Notes: generated from the letters alone by a model not told the origin. Shown: positions 27,972-38,354, counted from the stretch's first letter. The stretch: 64,000 nucleotides of DNA from Rhizobium rhizoryzae (GCF_011046895.1 NZ_CP049250.1:2206501-2270500); one strand, 5' to 3'. Made by a program: numbers and translations.

Positions 27972-29380
27972 AGATGCCGAAGGCGATCGGCCTCGTCCAC
28001 TTCATCGGCATTGGCGGTATCGGCATGAGCGGCATTGCCGAGGTGCTGCATAACCTTGGCCATCGCGTTCAGGGTTCCGACCAGTCGGATAGCGCCAATG
28101 TCCAACGCCTGCGCGAAAAAGGCATTCCGGTATTCGTCGGCCATCAGGCGGAGAACCTCGGCGACGCGGAAGTCGTTGTCGTTTCGACCGCGATCAAGAA
28201 GAACAATCCGGAACTGATCGCTGCGCGTGAGAAGTCCCTGCCGATCGTTCGCCGCGCCGAAATGCTGGCCGAGTTGATGCGCTTCCGCAATGCAATCGCC
28301 ATCGGCGGCACGCATGGCAAGACGACGACCACCTCAATGGTTGCGACGCTTCTGGAAGCGGGCGGGCTGGATCCTACCGTCATCAACGGCGGCATCATCA
28401 ACGCCTACGGCACCAATGCCCGCATGGGCGAGGGCGAATGGATGGTGGTTGAGGCCGATGAGTCGGACGGAACCTTCCTCAAACTGCCTGCCGATGTGGC
28501 GGTGGTCACGAACATTGACCCGGAACATCTGGACCATTACGGCAATTTCGACGCTGTGCGGGCGGCATTCCGTCAGTTCGTGGAGAATGTTCCGTTCTAT
28601 GGCTTCGGCGTGCTTTGCATCGATCACCCGGAAGTGCAGCAACTGGTCGGCAAGATCGAGGATCGCAAGATTGTGACCTACGGCGAAAACCCGCAGGCCG
28701 ATGCTCGCTTTTCCAACATTCGCATGGATGGGACACGGGCAATCTTCGACGTGGAGATCCGCCGCCGCCGCACCGGTCGCGTGTTCCAGTTCAAGGATCT
28801 CAGCCTCCCGATGCCGGGGCGCCACAATATTTCGAATGCCACGGCGGCGATTGCTGTCGCCAACCGGCTTGGCATTTCGGAAGAAGACATTCGCAAGGGT
28901 CTCGCCTCCTTCGGTGGCGTGAAGCGTCGCTTCACGCTGACGGGCACGTGGAATGGCGTTTCCGTCTTCGACGATTACGGCCACCACCCGGTGGAAATCA
29001 AGGCTGTGCTCCGGGCCGCACGCGAAAGCTGCCAGGGCCGAATCATCGCGGTTCACCAGCCGCACCGTTACACACGGCTTCACAGCCTGTTCGAAGATTT
29101 CGTCACCTGCTTCAACGATGCCGACAGTATCATCCTTGCTCCGGTCTATGCGGCTGGCGAAGAGGAAATCGACGGTATCAACTCGGAAGCCCTGGTTTCC
29201 CGCATCAAGGCGGGCGGTCACCGTGATGCGCGCTACATGTCTGCGCCCAGCGCATTGCCGGGCATCATTTCCGGCATTGCAAAACCAGGTGATTTCGTGG
29301 TTCTTCTGGGGGCTGGGAACATTACGCAATGGGCAGCCTCGCTGCCCAGGGAACTGGAAAGCATTTCGGGACAATCTTGA
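27968..29380 (+). CDS. murC: UDP-MurNAc:L-alanine ligase MurC
   Basis: 470 residues. N-terminal [19 protein letters not shown] loop [26 protein letters not shown], and [15 protein letters not shown] in the C-terminal domain. It adds the first stem-peptide residue. It overlaps murG by 4 bases (ATGA) and murB by 1 base (TGATG), so three successive genes are translationally coupled. Confidence 0.97.
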   Translation: MKMPKAIGLVHFIGIGGIGMSGIAEVLHNLGHRVQGSDQSDSANVQRLREKGIPVFVGHQAENLGDAEVVVVSTAIKKNNPELIAAREKSLPIVRRAEMLAELMRFRNAIAIGGTHGKTTTTSMVATLLEAGGLDPTVINGGIINAYGTNARMGEGEWMVVEADESDGTFLKLPADVAVVTNIDPEHLDHYGNFDAVRAAFRQFVENVPFYGFGVLCIDHPEVQQLVGKIEDRKIVTYGENPQADARFSNIRMDGTRAIFDVEIRRRRTGRVFQFKDLSLPMPGRHNISNATAAIAVANRLGISEEDIRKGLASFGGVKRRFTLTGTWNGVSVFDDYGHHPVEIKAVLRAARESCQGRIIAVHQPHRYTRLHSLFEDFVTCFNDADSIILAPVYAAGEEEIDGINSEALVSRIKAGGHRDARYMSAPSALPGIISGIAKPGDFVVLLGAGNITQWAASLPRELESISGQS

Positions 29381-30354
29381 TGAAGCAGGTGAATGGGGAA
29401 AAGCTGCTGGCCTCGCTGGGGTCTGGGGTCAATGAATTGAGAGGCAGGCTGACGCCCGATGCACCGATGGACCGGGTTACCTGGTTTCAGGCCGGTGGAT
29501 TGGCCGAGCTCATGTTCCAGCCGCATGACGAGGAAGATCTCATCACCTTCCTGAAGCTTCTGCCGGAAGATGTGCCGCTGACGGTGATGGGCGTAGGCTC
29601 CAACCTTCTTGTGCGCGACGGTGGAATTCCGGGTGTTGTGCTGCGTCTTTCCGCAAAGGGTTTCGGTCAGCTGGAGCTTGCGGGCGAAAATCGTATTCTT
29701 GCCGGTGCCATCTGCCCCGACAAATACATCGCTGCGATGGCCATGGATAATGGTATCGGCGGTTTTGCATTCTACTACGGGATTCCCGGTTCCATCGGCG
29801 GTGCGCTGCGCATGAATGCCGGCGCCAACGGCGGGGAAACCTCTGCACGTGTCGTTGAAGTTCATGCCGTTGACCGAAAGGGCAACAAGCACGTTTTGAC
29901 GAATGCCGACATGGGTTACAGCTACCGTCATTCTTCCGCAGGCGCGGGCCTCATTTTCACCCACGCGCTTTTTGAAGGCTATGCCGATGATCGCGCCAAG
30001 ATCCGCTCCGAGATGGATGCGGTTCGCCATCACCGTGAAACGGTCCAGCCGGTCAAGGAAAAGACCGGTGGCTCAACGTTCAAGAATCCGCCCGGACATT
30101 CGGCCTGGGAATTGATCGATGAAGCGGGATGCCGCGGTTTGATGGTGGGCGGTGCGCAGATGTCCTCGCTGCACTGCAATTTCATGATCAATATAGGTCA
30201 TGCATCTGGCTATGACCTTGAATATCTTGGCGAACTGGTACGCCAGCGCGTTTATGAAACTTCGGGTGTCAAGCTCGAGTGGGAAATCAAGCGCCTCGGC
30301 ATCTTCATGCCGGGTCGCGAGGTCCGTCCATTCCAGGGTGTGACCACGGAATAA
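29380..30354 (+). CDS. murB: UDP-N-acetylenolpyruvoylglucosamine reductase MurB
   Basis: 324 residues from the ATG at 29380, which overlaps the murC stop; an in-frame ATG at 29329 lies inside murC. FAD-binding [14 protein letters not shown], then [21 protein letters not shown], the catalytic Ser region [21 protein letters not shown], and NFMINIG. The Tyr loop of type I enzymes is not obvious, so a type II form is likely, as is usual in alphaproteobacteria. Last gene of the first dcw block; a strong terminator follows. Confidence 0.97.
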   Translation: MKQVNGEKLLASLGSGVNELRGRLTPDAPMDRVTWFQAGGLAELMFQPHDEEDLITFLKLLPEDVPLTVMGVGSNLLVRDGGIPGVVLRLSAKGFGQLELAGENRILAGAICPDKYIAAMAMDNGIGGFAFYYGIPGSIGGALRMNAGANGGETSARVVEVHAVDRKGNKHVLTNADMGYSYRHSSAGAGLIFTHALFEGYADDRAKIRSEMDAVRHHRETVQPVKEKTGGSTFKNPPGHSAWELIDEAGCRGLMVGGAQMSSLHCNFMINIGHASGYDLEYLGELVRQRVYETSGVKLEWEIKRLGIFMPGREVRPFQGVTTE

Positions 30355-30370
30355 ATCTCATATCGTAAGA

Positions 30371-30406
30371 AAAGCCCGCGAAATCAGCGATTTCGCGGGC
30401 TTTTTT
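30371..30406 (+). terminator. Strong rho-independent terminator closing the mraZ-murB block
   Basis: GCCCGCGAAATC / GATTTCGCGGGC, a 12-bp perfect stem with a 3-base loop followed by TTTTTT, 16 bases after the murB stop. A-rich sequence on the other side of the stem means it could also end the convergent minus-strand transporter transcript. Confidence 0.93.
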
Positions 30407-30428
30407 ATGCTTTCGATTCTGCTTCGGT

Positions 30429-31733
30429 TCAGACTTCGTTCTTGCCAGAGAGAAGAATGCAGATCAGCGTGATAACCGCCGCTACACCCAAATACAGCCC
30501 GACATAGAACATGCCGTAGTTCGTCTGCAGCCACGTGGCGATGTAAGGCGCAAGCGAGGCGCCGAAGATGCCCGCGAAGTTGAAGGTGATGGAGGAGCCC
30601 GTGTAACGCACAGCCGTTGGGAAGGGGGCTGCAAGGGCCGTACCGATGAGGCCGTAGGTCAAACCCATCAGCGCCATGGATGAAGCAGAGAAGATGAAGA
30701 TGGCTGTCTCTCCGCTTGTCATCAGCGTCGGCAGGAGGAACGAGAACAGGCCGATGAGGATCGTCACCACGATCAACAGTTCCCGGCGACCAACGCGGTC
30801 TGCCAGCTTGCCAGCGATGGGAATGAAGAGGCCGAAGACAACCGATCCAAGAAGCTGCACTTCCAGCGCATCGATGAAGGAGATCTTCAGAACCTTGACG
30901 TTGTAGGACAGAAGATAGGCCGAACCAATGTAGAACAGCACGAAGGTTGCCAGCGCCACGAAGGTGCCGAGCACGAGGCTGCGCTTGTGGTTTCGGAACA
31001 GTTCCGCCACCGGGACTTCCACCCGCTCGTGGCTATCGATCGCCTTCTGGAACGCTGGCGTTTCAGTGATCGACAGGCGAACCCAGAGACCTATCGCGAT
31101 CAGAATGATTGAAGAGAGGAACGGCACGCGCCAGCCCCAGCTCAACAGCGCTTCCTGCGAAATCACATGCAGCAAAAGCCAGAAGATACCGGAAGACAGA
31201 AAGAGGCCGACCGGCGCACCGAGTTGCGGGAACATGCCATACCATGAGCGTTTGCCGGGTGGGGCATTTTCCGTGGCGAGCAGGACCGCGCCGCCCCATT
31301 CGCCGCCAAGACCAAAGCCTTGCCCGAACCGGCAAAGAGCCAGCAGAAGAGGCGCGATGACGCCGATCTGCTCATAGGACGGGAGCAATCCGATGATAAC
31401 CGTCGAGATGCCCATCGTCAGAAGTGCTGCCACCAGTGTCGTCTTGCGACCGACGCGATCGCCAAAGTGACCAAAGACGACGGCGCCAAACGGGCGGGCG
31501 AAGAAGGCAATCGAGAATGTCGCGAAGGACGCAAGAAGCGCCGTCATAGGGTCGCTGTTTGGGAAGAACAGCGCAGGGAACACCAGGACCGCAGCCGTGG
31601 CATAAACATAGAAGTCGAAGAATTCGATCGTCGTTCCGACCAGGCTGGCCGTCAGAACACGTGCAGGGGAATTCAGTGCAGCGGGTTTCAACGGCTCGGC
31701 GGCCGGCGACGCAGTGTGCATCGCATGGGTCAT
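30429..31733 (-). CDS. MFS transporter, metabolite:H+ symporter (MHS) subfamily
   Basis: 434 residues with 12 predicted membrane spans. MHS features: an N-terminal TTIEFFDFYVYATAAVLVFP span, the loop GHFGDRVGRKTTLV between spans 2 and 3, and RFGQGFGLGGEWGGAVLLA around span 5. Relatives import organic acids, shikimate, proline/betaine or dicarboxylates with protons; the substrate cannot be told. It lies on the opposite strand between murB and ddlB and so splits the dcw cluster in two. Base composition is not obviously foreign. Confidence 0.9.
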   Translation of the reverse strand: MTHAMHTASPAAEPLKPAALNSPARVLTASLVGTTIEFFDFYVYATAAVLVFPALFFPNSDPMTALLASFATFSIAFFARPFGAVVFGHFGDRVGRKTTLVAALLTMGISTVIIGLLPSYEQIGVIAPLLLALCRFGQGFGLGGEWGGAVLLATENAPPGKRSWYGMFPQLGAPVGLFLSSGIFWLLLHVISQEALLSWGWRVPFLSSIILIAIGLWVRLSITETPAFQKAIDSHERVEVPVAELFRNHKRSLVLGTFVALATFVLFYIGSAYLLSYNVKVLKISFIDALEVQLLGSVVFGLFIPIAGKLADRVGRRELLIVVTILIGLFSFLLPTLMTSGETAIFIFSASSMALMGLTYGLIGTALAAPFPTAVRYTGSSITFNFAGIFGASLAPYIATWLQTNYGMFYVGLYLGVAAVITLICILLSGKNEV

Positions 31734-31897
31734 TTTCTTGTCCGATTTCTTAATAAGGCAACCTTAATAAAAGGCGCGGGCCTCGTTTAGGGTAATTTTC
31801 CTTAGAGGAAAAGGCCTGAAGCAATATTTTCCGACTCTTTATCAATGTCCGCGTAGGCGTTGATCCGCAACGCTTTTCAATGGCGGGTTAACGAAAG

Positions 31898-31913
31898 TAA
31901 ACGATTCATTAAC
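31898..31913 (+). promoter_or_regulatory. CtrA-like binding site with embedded GANTC upstream of ddlB-ftsQAZ
   Basis: TAAA-CGATTCA-TTAAC, one mismatch from TTAA-N7-TTAAC; the right half continues as TTAACCAT, a common form in alphaproteobacteria. The spacer contains GATTC (31903-31907), a GANTC site methylated by CcrM. It lies 100 bases before the ddlB start, where the second dcw transcript should begin. In Caulobacter CtrA controls ftsQA and ftsZ, so cell-cycle control is a reasonable inference. Confidence 0.55.
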
Positions 31914-32012
31914 CATGTTACGGCACTAATGAAGACGCGCGGGAATCAGGTTCTCGCACCAGTTTGGCGCAAGGAATGGGGTCTAACAGGCCCGGTCTTC
32001 AAGGAGTGTTCA

Positions 32013-32939
32013 ATGAGTGGCAAGCATGTGGCTGTTCTTATGGGTGGATTGTCCGCCGAGCGCCCGGTCAGCTTGTCCTCGGGAAATGCTTGCGCGACTG
32101 CTCTGGAAGGCGAAGGCTTTCGTGTGACGCGCGTGGATGTCGGGCGCGACATTGCCGCTGTGCTGGCTGACCTGCGCCCGGATGTCGCTTTCAACGCGCT
32201 GCATGGGCCCTATGGCGAAGATGGCTCCATTCAGGGTGTACTCGAATACCTGCAAATTCCCTACACCCATTCCGGCGTGCTTGCTTCGGCGCTTGCCATG
32301 GACAAGGCGCGCGCCAAGACCGTTGCAGCCGCCGCCGGTATTCCTGTTGCTGCCGGACTGGATCTCAACCGCTTCGATATTGGCAACGAGCATCCGATGG
32401 AGCCGCCTTATGTGGTAAAGCCGGTCTGCGAAGGATCGTCCTTTGGCGTTGTCATCGTCAAGGAAGGTCAGTCGCATCCGCCGCAGGTCATCGGATCTTC
32501 CGACTGGCGCTACGGCGACCGCGTGATGGTTGAGCGCTACATTGCGGGGCGCGAGCTGACCTGCGGGGTGATGGATGGCGTGGCGCTTGGGGTCACCGAA
32601 ATCGTGCCTGTTTCTGGCGCCTTTTACGATTACGACTCGAAATATGCGGATGGCGGCTCAAAGCATGTCATTCCCGCGCAAATTTCACCAAATATTTACC
32701 AAAAGGTTCAAACACTGGCGGTCAAGGCGCATCAGGCGATGGGATGCCGCGGCGTGAGTCGCTCCGATTTCCGTTTCGACGATACCAAGACTGAAGATGG
32801 CGAGCTCATCTGGCTGGAAATCAACACCCAGCCTGGCATGACGCCCACCTCCCTGGTGCCTGAAATGGCCGCTCACGGCGGTCGCAGCTTTGGTGAACTC
32901 GTCCGTTGGATGGTGGAGGATGCTTCGTGTTCTCGCTGA
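32013..32939 (+). CDS. ddlB: D-alanine:D-alanine ligase
   Basis: 308 residues from the ATG at 32013, with AAGGAGTG 5-6 bases upstream. ATP-grasp fold: [50 protein letters not shown], and the metal-binding [14 protein letters not shown]. It makes the D-Ala-D-Ala dipeptide used by MurF. First gene of the second dcw block; it overlaps ftsQ by 13 bases. Confidence 0.96.
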   Translation: MSGKHVAVLMGGLSAERPVSLSSGNACATALEGEGFRVTRVDVGRDIAAVLADLRPDVAFNALHGPYGEDGSIQGVLEYLQIPYTHSGVLASALAMDKARAKTVAAAAGIPVAAGLDLNRFDIGNEHPMEPPYVVKPVCEGSSFGVVIVKEGQSHPPQVIGSSDWRYGDRVMVERYIAGRELTCGVMDGVALGVTEIVPVSGAFYDYDSKYADGGSKHVIPAQISPNIYQKVQTLAVKAHQAMGCRGVSRSDFRFDDTKTEDGELIWLEINTQPGMTPTSLVPEMAAHGGRSFGELVRWMVEDASCSR

Positions 32940-33856
32940 ACGGTAAATCCAATACCGGTGAAGATCTGCGCTACGGTGCTGGCAAGCCCAGTGATGAGCG
33001 TCTTGTGTTGCCGCGCCCGCTTCGGCGCGTGGTGCGCTTCTGCGTGAGCCTTGCGACGGGCCGCGTTCATATTCCTCGCCACACCGGTACGGTTTCCGTT
33101 TTCGCCTTCTTCGGCATGGTCGGTCTTTATGGCATGTCGCTCGGCGGCCACACCGACGATTTCGCGCAGAGCACAACGGCGGCTGTGGGCTTTGCCATCG
33201 AGAATGTGCGCGTCTCGGGTAACAGCGAAACCTCGGAAATCGACATCCTGCAACTGCTCGGGCTGGATGGCACGACCTCGCTCGTCGCGCTGGATGTCGA
33301 AGGCGCACGCCAGAAGCTGACCAAGCTGCCCTGGGTTCAGTACGCCGAGGTGCGTAAAGTCTATCCGAAGACCATTGAGGTGACGCTCAAGGAACGTGAG
33401 GCATTCGGCATCTGGCAGAACGGTTCCGAGCTATCGCTGATCGAGAAGAATGGCAGCGTGATCGCACCGCTTCGCGACAGCAAGTTTGCTTCCCTTCCGC
33501 TCTTCGTCGGTCGTGGTGCTGAAAAGGCTGCTGCTTCGTTTCAGACGGAAATGGCAGGCTGGCAGGATCTTCGCTCCCGCGTGCGCGCTTATGTGCGTGT
33601 TGCCGGTCGCCGCTGGGATTTGCACCTGAACAACGGCGTCATCATCAAGCTGCCCGAAGAGGGCGTCGAAGAAGCGCTCGCCTCTCTGGCGAAATACGAG
33701 GCTGCTGAAGGTGTGCTTGAGCGGGATATCGCCGCCATCGACCTTCGCTTGCCGGATCGCACGACAATCCGCCTGACCGAAGGCGCACAGGAACGGCGTG
33801 AACAGGCTCTGGCCGCACGCGCGAAAGCATTAAAGAAAGCTGGAGGTCAGACGTGA
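32927..33856 (+). CDS. ftsQ: Cell division protein FtsQ
   Basis: 309 residues from the GTG at 32927, with GGAGGA 6 bases upstream inside the end of ddlB. A cytoplasmic N-terminus of about 45 residues and one membrane span (about 46-66) are followed by a POTRA domain ([20 protein letters not shown]) and the FtsQ beta domain ([20 protein letters not shown]). It links FtsL-FtsB to the Z-ring side of the divisome. The stop overlaps the GTG of ftsA. Confidence 0.94.
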   Translation: MFSLNGKSNTGEDLRYGAGKPSDERLVLPRPLRRVVRFCVSLATGRVHIPRHTGTVSVFAFFGMVGLYGMSLGGHTDDFAQSTTAAVGFAIENVRVSGNSETSEIDILQLLGLDGTTSLVALDVEGARQKLTKLPWVQYAEVRKVYPKTIEVTLKEREAFGIWQNGSELSLIEKNGSVIAPLRDSKFASLPLFVGRGAEKAAASFQTEMAGWQDLRSRVRAYVRVAGRRWDLHLNNGVIIKLPEEGVEEALASLAKYEAAEGVLERDIAAIDLRLPDRTTIRLTEGAQERREQALAARAKALKKAGGQT

Positions 33857-35184
33857 GTTTGTTCGGTTCTTCCGGTTTGGGTCTGCCCCGCTTGAAGCCT
33901 CTGTCTTCGAAGCGGTCGCATGTCGTTTCCGTACTCGATATCGGTTCCAGCAAGATCGTGTGCATGATCGGCCGTCTGACGCCCCGCAAGGAGAGCCAGA
34001 TTCTGCCGAATCGCACGCACAATGTCGAAATCATCGGGATCGGTCACCAGCGTTCGCGTGGCGTTAAGTCCGGCGTGATTGCCGATATCGATGCCGTCGA
34101 AAGCGTCGTGCGTCTTGCTGTCGATGCAGCTGAGCGCATGGCGGGCCTGACCGTCGACAGCCTGATCGTCAACATGTCTGCAGGTCGCCTGACCAGCGAT
34201 GTCTACACGGCCAGCATTGATCTTGGCGGGCAGGAAGTTGAGGCTTCCGACCTTCGCAAGGTACTTGTCGCTGCCAGCCAACAGTCTCGCCGACAGGATC
34301 GTGCCGTTCTTCATTCGCTGCCGACAGGCTTTTCTCTCGATGGAGAGCAGGGGATTCGCGACCCGCTTTCCATGTATGGAGATCTTCTCGGCGTCGACAT
34401 GCATGTGGTGACCGCGGAGCGGGCGGCACTCAAGAACATCGAGTTGTGCGTCAACCGCGCTCATCTCTCGGTCGAAGGCATCGTCGCAACGCCTTATGCC
34501 AGCGGCCTTGCGGCGTTGGTGGATGACGAGGTCGAGCTTGGCTGCGCCGCCATCGACATGGGCGGTGGAACGACGACCATCTCCGTCTTCGCCGAGGGCA
34601 AGCTGGTTCATACTGATGCCATCAGCATTGGCGGTCATCATGTGACCACCGATCTGGCGCGGGGGCTTTCCACCCGAATCGAAGATGCAGAACGCCTGAA
34701 AGTGGTTCATGGCTCCGCCATTGCCACCGCAGCCGATGAGCGTGACCTGATTTCCGTTCCGCCGATTGGCGAAGATGATCGCGATCAGCCGACACAGGTT
34801 CCGCGCGCTCTGGTGACCCGAATCGTCCGGGCTCGCCTTGAAGAGACGCTGGAACTGATTCGCGATCGTATTCAGAAATCGGGTTTCAGCCCGATCGTCG
34901 GAAAGCGTGTGGTTCTGACAGGCGGTGCCAGCCAGTTGACCGGCCTGCCGGACACGGCCCGCCGTATTCTTGCCCGTAATGTCCGCATTGGTCGCCCCAT
35001 GGGGGTCTCCGGTTTGCCGACGGCCGCCAAGGGTCCGGCCTTTTCGACTGCGGTCGGCCTTCTGATCTATCCGCAGGTCGCAGACATGGAAACGCATTCC
35101 GAGCAGGGTGGGCTTTTGTCCACGCTCGGCGGCGGTGGTGGCCGTTTTGCCCGCATGGGGCAGTGGCTCAAGGAGAGTTTTTGA
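33853..35184 (+). CDS. ftsA: Cell division protein FtsA
   Basis: 443 residues, GTG start overlapping ftsQ (GTGA). Actin-like ATPase: phosphate 1 motif VLDIGSSKIVCMIG, IDMGGGTTTISVF, and VLTGGASQLTGLPDTARRIL. The C-terminal end MGQWLKESF is an amphipathic membrane-targeting helix. It anchors FtsZ polymers to the membrane. Normal length for alphaproteobacteria. Confidence 0.97.
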   Translation: MSLFGSSGLGLPRLKPLSSKRSHVVSVLDIGSSKIVCMIGRLTPRKESQILPNRTHNVEIIGIGHQRSRGVKSGVIADIDAVESVVRLAVDAAERMAGLTVDSLIVNMSAGRLTSDVYTASIDLGGQEVEASDLRKVLVAASQQSRRQDRAVLHSLPTGFSLDGEQGIRDPLSMYGDLLGVDMHVVTAERAALKNIELCVNRAHLSVEGIVATPYASGLAALVDDEVELGCAAIDMGGGTTTISVFAEGKLVHTDAISIGGHHVTTDLARGLSTRIEDAERLKVVHGSAIATAADERDLISVPPIGEDDRDQPTQVPRALVTRIVRARLEETLELIRDRIQKSGFSPIVGKRVVLTGGASQLTGLPDTARRILARNVRIGRPMGVSGLPTAAKGPAFSTAVGLLIYPQVADMETHSEQGGLLSTLGGGGGRFARMGQWLKESF

Positions 35185-35270
35185 CGCTCTAGTTTCAGGC
35201 AAGGGTGTCAGCGTAATGAAAGAGATCGGCGCGCTTGGCGAGGCGGCCAGAGAAAAAAGGAACGGTTCAT

Positions 35271-37121
35271 ATGACCATCAAGCTGCAAAAGCCGGACATT
35301 ACCGAGCTGAAGCCTCGGATCACCGTCTTCGGCGTTGGCGGAGGCGGCGGTAACGCCGTCAACAACATGATCACCGCAGGCCTGGAAGGCGTCGATTTCG
35401 TCGTTGCCAACACGGATGCGCAGGCCCTCATGATGTCGAAGGCCGAGCGAATCATCCAGATGGGGGTTCAGGTCACCGAAGGTCTTGGCGCGGGTTCGCA
35501 GCCGGAAGTCGGTCGCGCTGCCGCTGAAGAATGCCTCGACGAAATCATGGATCACCTGTCCAGCACGCATATGTGCTTCGTGACGGCCGGCATGGGCGGC
35601 GGTACGGGTACGGGCGCTGCGCCGGTGGTTGCCCAGGCTGCCCGCAGCAAGGGTATCCTGACCGTTGGCGTCGTGACCAAGCCTTTCCACTTTGAAGGTG
35701 GCCGTCGCATGCGGTTGGCAGAGCAGGGTATCCAGGAGCTTCAGAAGTCCGTCGATACGCTGATCATCATCCCGAACCAGAACCTCTTCCGTATCGCCAA
35801 TGACAAGACCACGTTTGCCGATGCATTCGCCATGGCGGACCAGGTTCTCTACTCCGGCGTTGCCTGCATCACCGACCTGATGGTCAAGGAAGGTCTCATC
35901 AACCTCGACTTCGCGGACGTTCGCTCCGTGATGCGCGAAATGGGCCGCGCAATGATGGGCACCGGCGAGGCTTCCGGCGAAGGTCGTGCAATGCAGGCTG
36001 CCGAAGCGGCCATTGCCAACCCGCTGCTGGATGAGACCTCCATGAAGGGCGCGCAGGGCCTGCTGATCTCCATCACCGGTGGTCGCGACCTGACGCTGTT
36101 CGAAGTCGACGAAGCGGCAAGCCGCATTCGCGAAGAAGTCGATCCGGATGCCAACATCATCCTGGGTGCGACCTTCGACGAAGCTCTGGAGGGCGTCATC
36201 CGCGTTTCCGTCGTGGCAACCGGCATTGATCGTGCGCACAACGCAAACGATCTCCGTGGAGCCGACATGCGCGCTGCGCAGAAGCCGATTATCCGTCCTT
36301 CCGCGGCCGTTGCTTCGGCTCCGGCCGCAGTTCAGCCTGCGATGATGCAGGCCCCCCGTCCTGCTCCGGTTGATCCGGTTGCGGAAACGATCCGTCAGGC
36401 AGAAGCCCAGATGGAACGCGAACTTTCGATCCCGGCACCAGTGGCTGCAGCACCTGTCCAGCAGGCGCCAGCACCGCAGCCTGCACCGGTTGCTGCTGCG
36501 CCAGCCGCTGACGAGTTCCGTCCGCAGAGCCGCCTGTTCCAGGCTGCTGCTCCGGTCGAGCCCGTTGCCCAGCGTCCGGCTCCGCTTCCGATGCAGCCAT
36601 CGGCGCCAGCACCTTCCTATGCCGCAGCTCCAGCTCCGTCCTTCACGGCAGCACCGCAGGCTCCGAGCTTCTCGGCGCAGCCTGCTCCGCAGCCGATGGC
36701 CGCCGCACCTGCACCGCGTATGGCGCCTCCACCGATCGAGCCTATCGCTCCCATCGTTCGTCAGACCGTTGATCAGGTTCGCATGCCAAAGGTGGAAGAT
36801 TTCCCACCGGTGGTGAAGGCTGAAATGGAACAGCGCACGCAGCCTGTGGCAGCTCCGCAGGAAGAGCGTGGACCGATGGGCCTTCTCAAGCGCATCACGA
36901 ATTCGCTGGGTCGCCGTGATGAAGAGGAGCAGGTTGCTTCCGACATGACGGCAGCACCATCCGCCGCTTCGCAGCAGCGTCGTGCGCTTTCGCCAGAAGC
37001 AAGCCTGTACGCACCACGTCGCGGCAACCTGGACGATCACGGTCGTGCCGTTCCGTCATCACATCATCAGGATGACGACCAGCTGGAAATTCCGGCCTTC
37101 CTGCGCCGTCAATCCACCTGA
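35271..37121 (+). CDS. ftsZ: Cell division GTPase FtsZ with long Ala/Pro-rich linker
   Basis: 616 residues from the ATG at 35271, with AAAAAAGG upstream. The GTPase domain occupies about residues 1-330: [14 protein letters not shown], tubulin signature [11 protein letters not shown], and the T7 loop [12 protein letters not shown] linker of about 250 residues rich in Ala, Pro and Gln follows (nucleotides about 36290-36900). The conserved C-terminal peptide [10 protein letters not shown] then binds FtsA. E. coli FtsZ is 383 residues; the long intrinsically disordered linker is usual for rhizobia. The 86-base gap after ftsA may hold an extra promoter. Confidence 0.97.
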   Translation: MTIKLQKPDITELKPRITVFGVGGGGGNAVNNMITAGLEGVDFVVANTDAQALMMSKAERIIQMGVQVTEGLGAGSQPEVGRAAAEECLDEIMDHLSSTHMCFVTAGMGGGTGTGAAPVVAQAARSKGILTVGVVTKPFHFEGGRRMRLAEQGIQELQKSVDTLIIIPNQNLFRIANDKTTFADAFAMADQVLYSGVACITDLMVKEGLINLDFADVRSVMREMGRAMMGTGEASGEGRAMQAAEAAIANPLLDETSMKGAQGLLISITGGRDLTLFEVDEAASRIREEVDPDANIILGATFDEALEGVIRVSVVATGIDRAHNANDLRGADMRAAQKPIIRPSAAVASAPAAVQPAMMQAPRPAPVDPVAETIRQAEAQMERELSIPAPVAAAPVQQAPAPQPAPVAAAPAADEFRPQSRLFQAAAPVEPVAQRPAPLPMQPSAPAPSYAAAPAPSFTAAPQAPSFSAQPAPQPMAAAPAPRMAPPPIEPIAPIVRQTVDQVRMPKVEDFPPVVKAEMEQRTQPVAAPQEERGPMGLLKRITNSLGRRDEEEQVASDMTAAPSAASQQRRALSPEASLYAPRRGNLDDHGRAVPSSHHQDDDQLEIPAFLRRQST

Positions 37122-37147
37122 AACAAAGAGAATCGCAAAACAATGAG

Positions 37148-37173
37148 AACCCGGATCGCAAGTCCGGGTTTTT
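37148..37173 (+). terminator. Terminator after ftsZ
   Basis: AACCCGGA / TCCGGGTT stem with a 7-base loop running into TTTTTC, 26 bases after the ftsZ stop. It separates the ddlB-ftsZ transcript from lpxC. Confidence 0.9.
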
Positions 37174-37342
37174 CTTTGCGGTCTAGAGGGTTGCGAGAAT
37201 CGGTTGAGACGATTTCGAGCGGGGGTTTTCGTTACAATCCGAAATGAACAGTGATTTGGATTGTGGAGGAGACCGCCGTATCTACAGGATCATAAATGGG
37301 TTCTGAGTCAGGTGGATTTGAGTCTAACCCCCAAGAACATAA

Positions 37343-37360
37343 CTCCCGCATTGACGGGAG
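37343..37360 (+). promoter_or_regulatory. Hairpin overlapping the ribosome binding region of lpxC
   Basis: CTCCCG (37343-37348) can pair with CGGGAG (37355-37360). The right arm contains GGGAG, a Shine-Dalgarno-like sequence 2 bases before an in-frame ATG at 37363. Folding would hide it and shift initiation to the ATG at 37378, which has AAGG at 8 bases. A second near-perfect inverted repeat (ACAATCC / GGATTGT) lies at 37234-37264 in the same leader. Confidence 0.4.
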
Positions 37361-37377
37361 ACATGAAGGCAAAACGA

Positions 37378-38331
37378 ATGACTGTTGGATTTTTGGGTTT
37401 TCAAACAACGATCGCATCGCCGGTAACGCTTTCGGGAATCGGTGTTCATTCCGGAAGCCCGGTCTCGATCACGTTCCAGCCTGCAGATCCAGGGACTGGC
37501 ATCATTTTCAGCCGCAGTTTTGCCGATGGTTCAAGTGTTGAATACAGGGCGGTGTCTTCCAACGTCGGGAATACGGATCTGTGCACGGTGCTCGGCACCT
37601 CGCTGCCACGGTCTGTTGCGACGATCGAACATGTCATGGCGGCCTTTTATGCTCTTGGGCTCGACAACGTCATCGTTGAAGTCGAGGGCGCTGAAATGCC
37701 GATCATGGATGGCTCTTCCTTTCCCTTCATCGAAGCGATCGAGAGCGCTGGAATGGTCAATCTCGGCGAAAAGCGCCGTTACATTCGCGTTCTGAAGCCG
37801 GTGCGCATTGAATCAGGGGCTTCGTGGTCCGAGTTTCGTCCCTATGATGGCACACGCTTCGAAGTGGAAATCGATTTCGAATCGCCGCTGATCGGTCGCC
37901 AGTCCTGGAAGGGTGATCTGACTGCGAATGTGTTCCGTGATGAACTCTCGCGCGCTCGCACCTTCGGCTTCATGCGTGATGTCGAGCGCCTTTGGGCTGC
38001 CGGGTTTGCGCTGGGTTCTTCGCTGGAGAACTCGGTGGTCATTTCAGACGACAATACGGTGGTGAACGTGGAAGGTCTGCGATTCGCTGACGAGTTCGTT
38101 CGCCACAAGACCTTGGATGCCGTGGGCGATCTGGCGCTTGCCGGTGCGCAGTTCATCGGCTGCTACCGTTCCTATCGTGGCGGACACAAGATGAATGCCA
38201 ATGCACTGAAGGCGCTGATGAGCGATCCCACCGCCTATGAGGTGGTTGAAGCCCCAAGCCGCAGTCAGCGGGTTCGTGCACGCGAATTCGTGCCGGTCAA
38301 GGTTCAGGAGCTCGCTCCATCGGTCGGTTGA
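37378..38331 (+). CDS. lpxC: UDP-3-O-acyl-N-acetylglucosamine deacetylase LpxC
   Basis: 317 residues from the ATG at 37378 (alternative in-frame ATG at 37363). LpxC begins FQTTIASPVTLSGIGVHSG. Candidate zinc ligands lie in TIEHVMAAFYALGLDN, and DEFVRHKTLDAVGDLALAG supplies the second site. It catalyses the committed step of lipid A synthesis in the cytoplasm. It sits next to the dcw cluster, as in E. coli. It has its own leader and a terminator on each side, so it is likely monocistronic. Confidence 0.95.
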   Translation: MTVGFLGFQTTIASPVTLSGIGVHSGSPVSITFQPADPGTGIIFSRSFADGSSVEYRAVSSNVGNTDLCTVLGTSLPRSVATIEHVMAAFYALGLDNVIVEVEGAEMPIMDGSSFPFIEAIESAGMVNLGEKRRYIRVLKPVRIESGASWSEFRPYDGTRFEVEIDFESPLIGRQSWKGDLTANVFRDELSRARTFGFMRDVERLWAAGFALGSSLENSVVISDDNTVVNVEGLRFADEFVRHKTLDAVGDLALAGAQFIGCYRSYRGGHKMNANALKALMSDPTAYEVVEAPSRSQRVRAREFVPVKVQELAPSVG

Positions 38332-38354
38332 GTTGACACTGCAAAAACTGATTG

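Noticed and set aside
30429..31733. MHS transporter as a mobile insertion
   Set aside because: No terminal repeats, target duplication, integrase or composition shift was seen; kept only as an unusual position.
33847..35202. 451-codon open frame antisense to ftsA
   Set aside because: Shadow of ftsA; no ribosome binding site or recognisable domain.
35208..37040. 610-codon open frame antisense to ftsZ
   Set aside because: Mirror of strong codon bias and of the repetitive Ala/Pro linker; composition is Arg/His/Cys-rich with no domain, and ftsZ fully explains the stretch.
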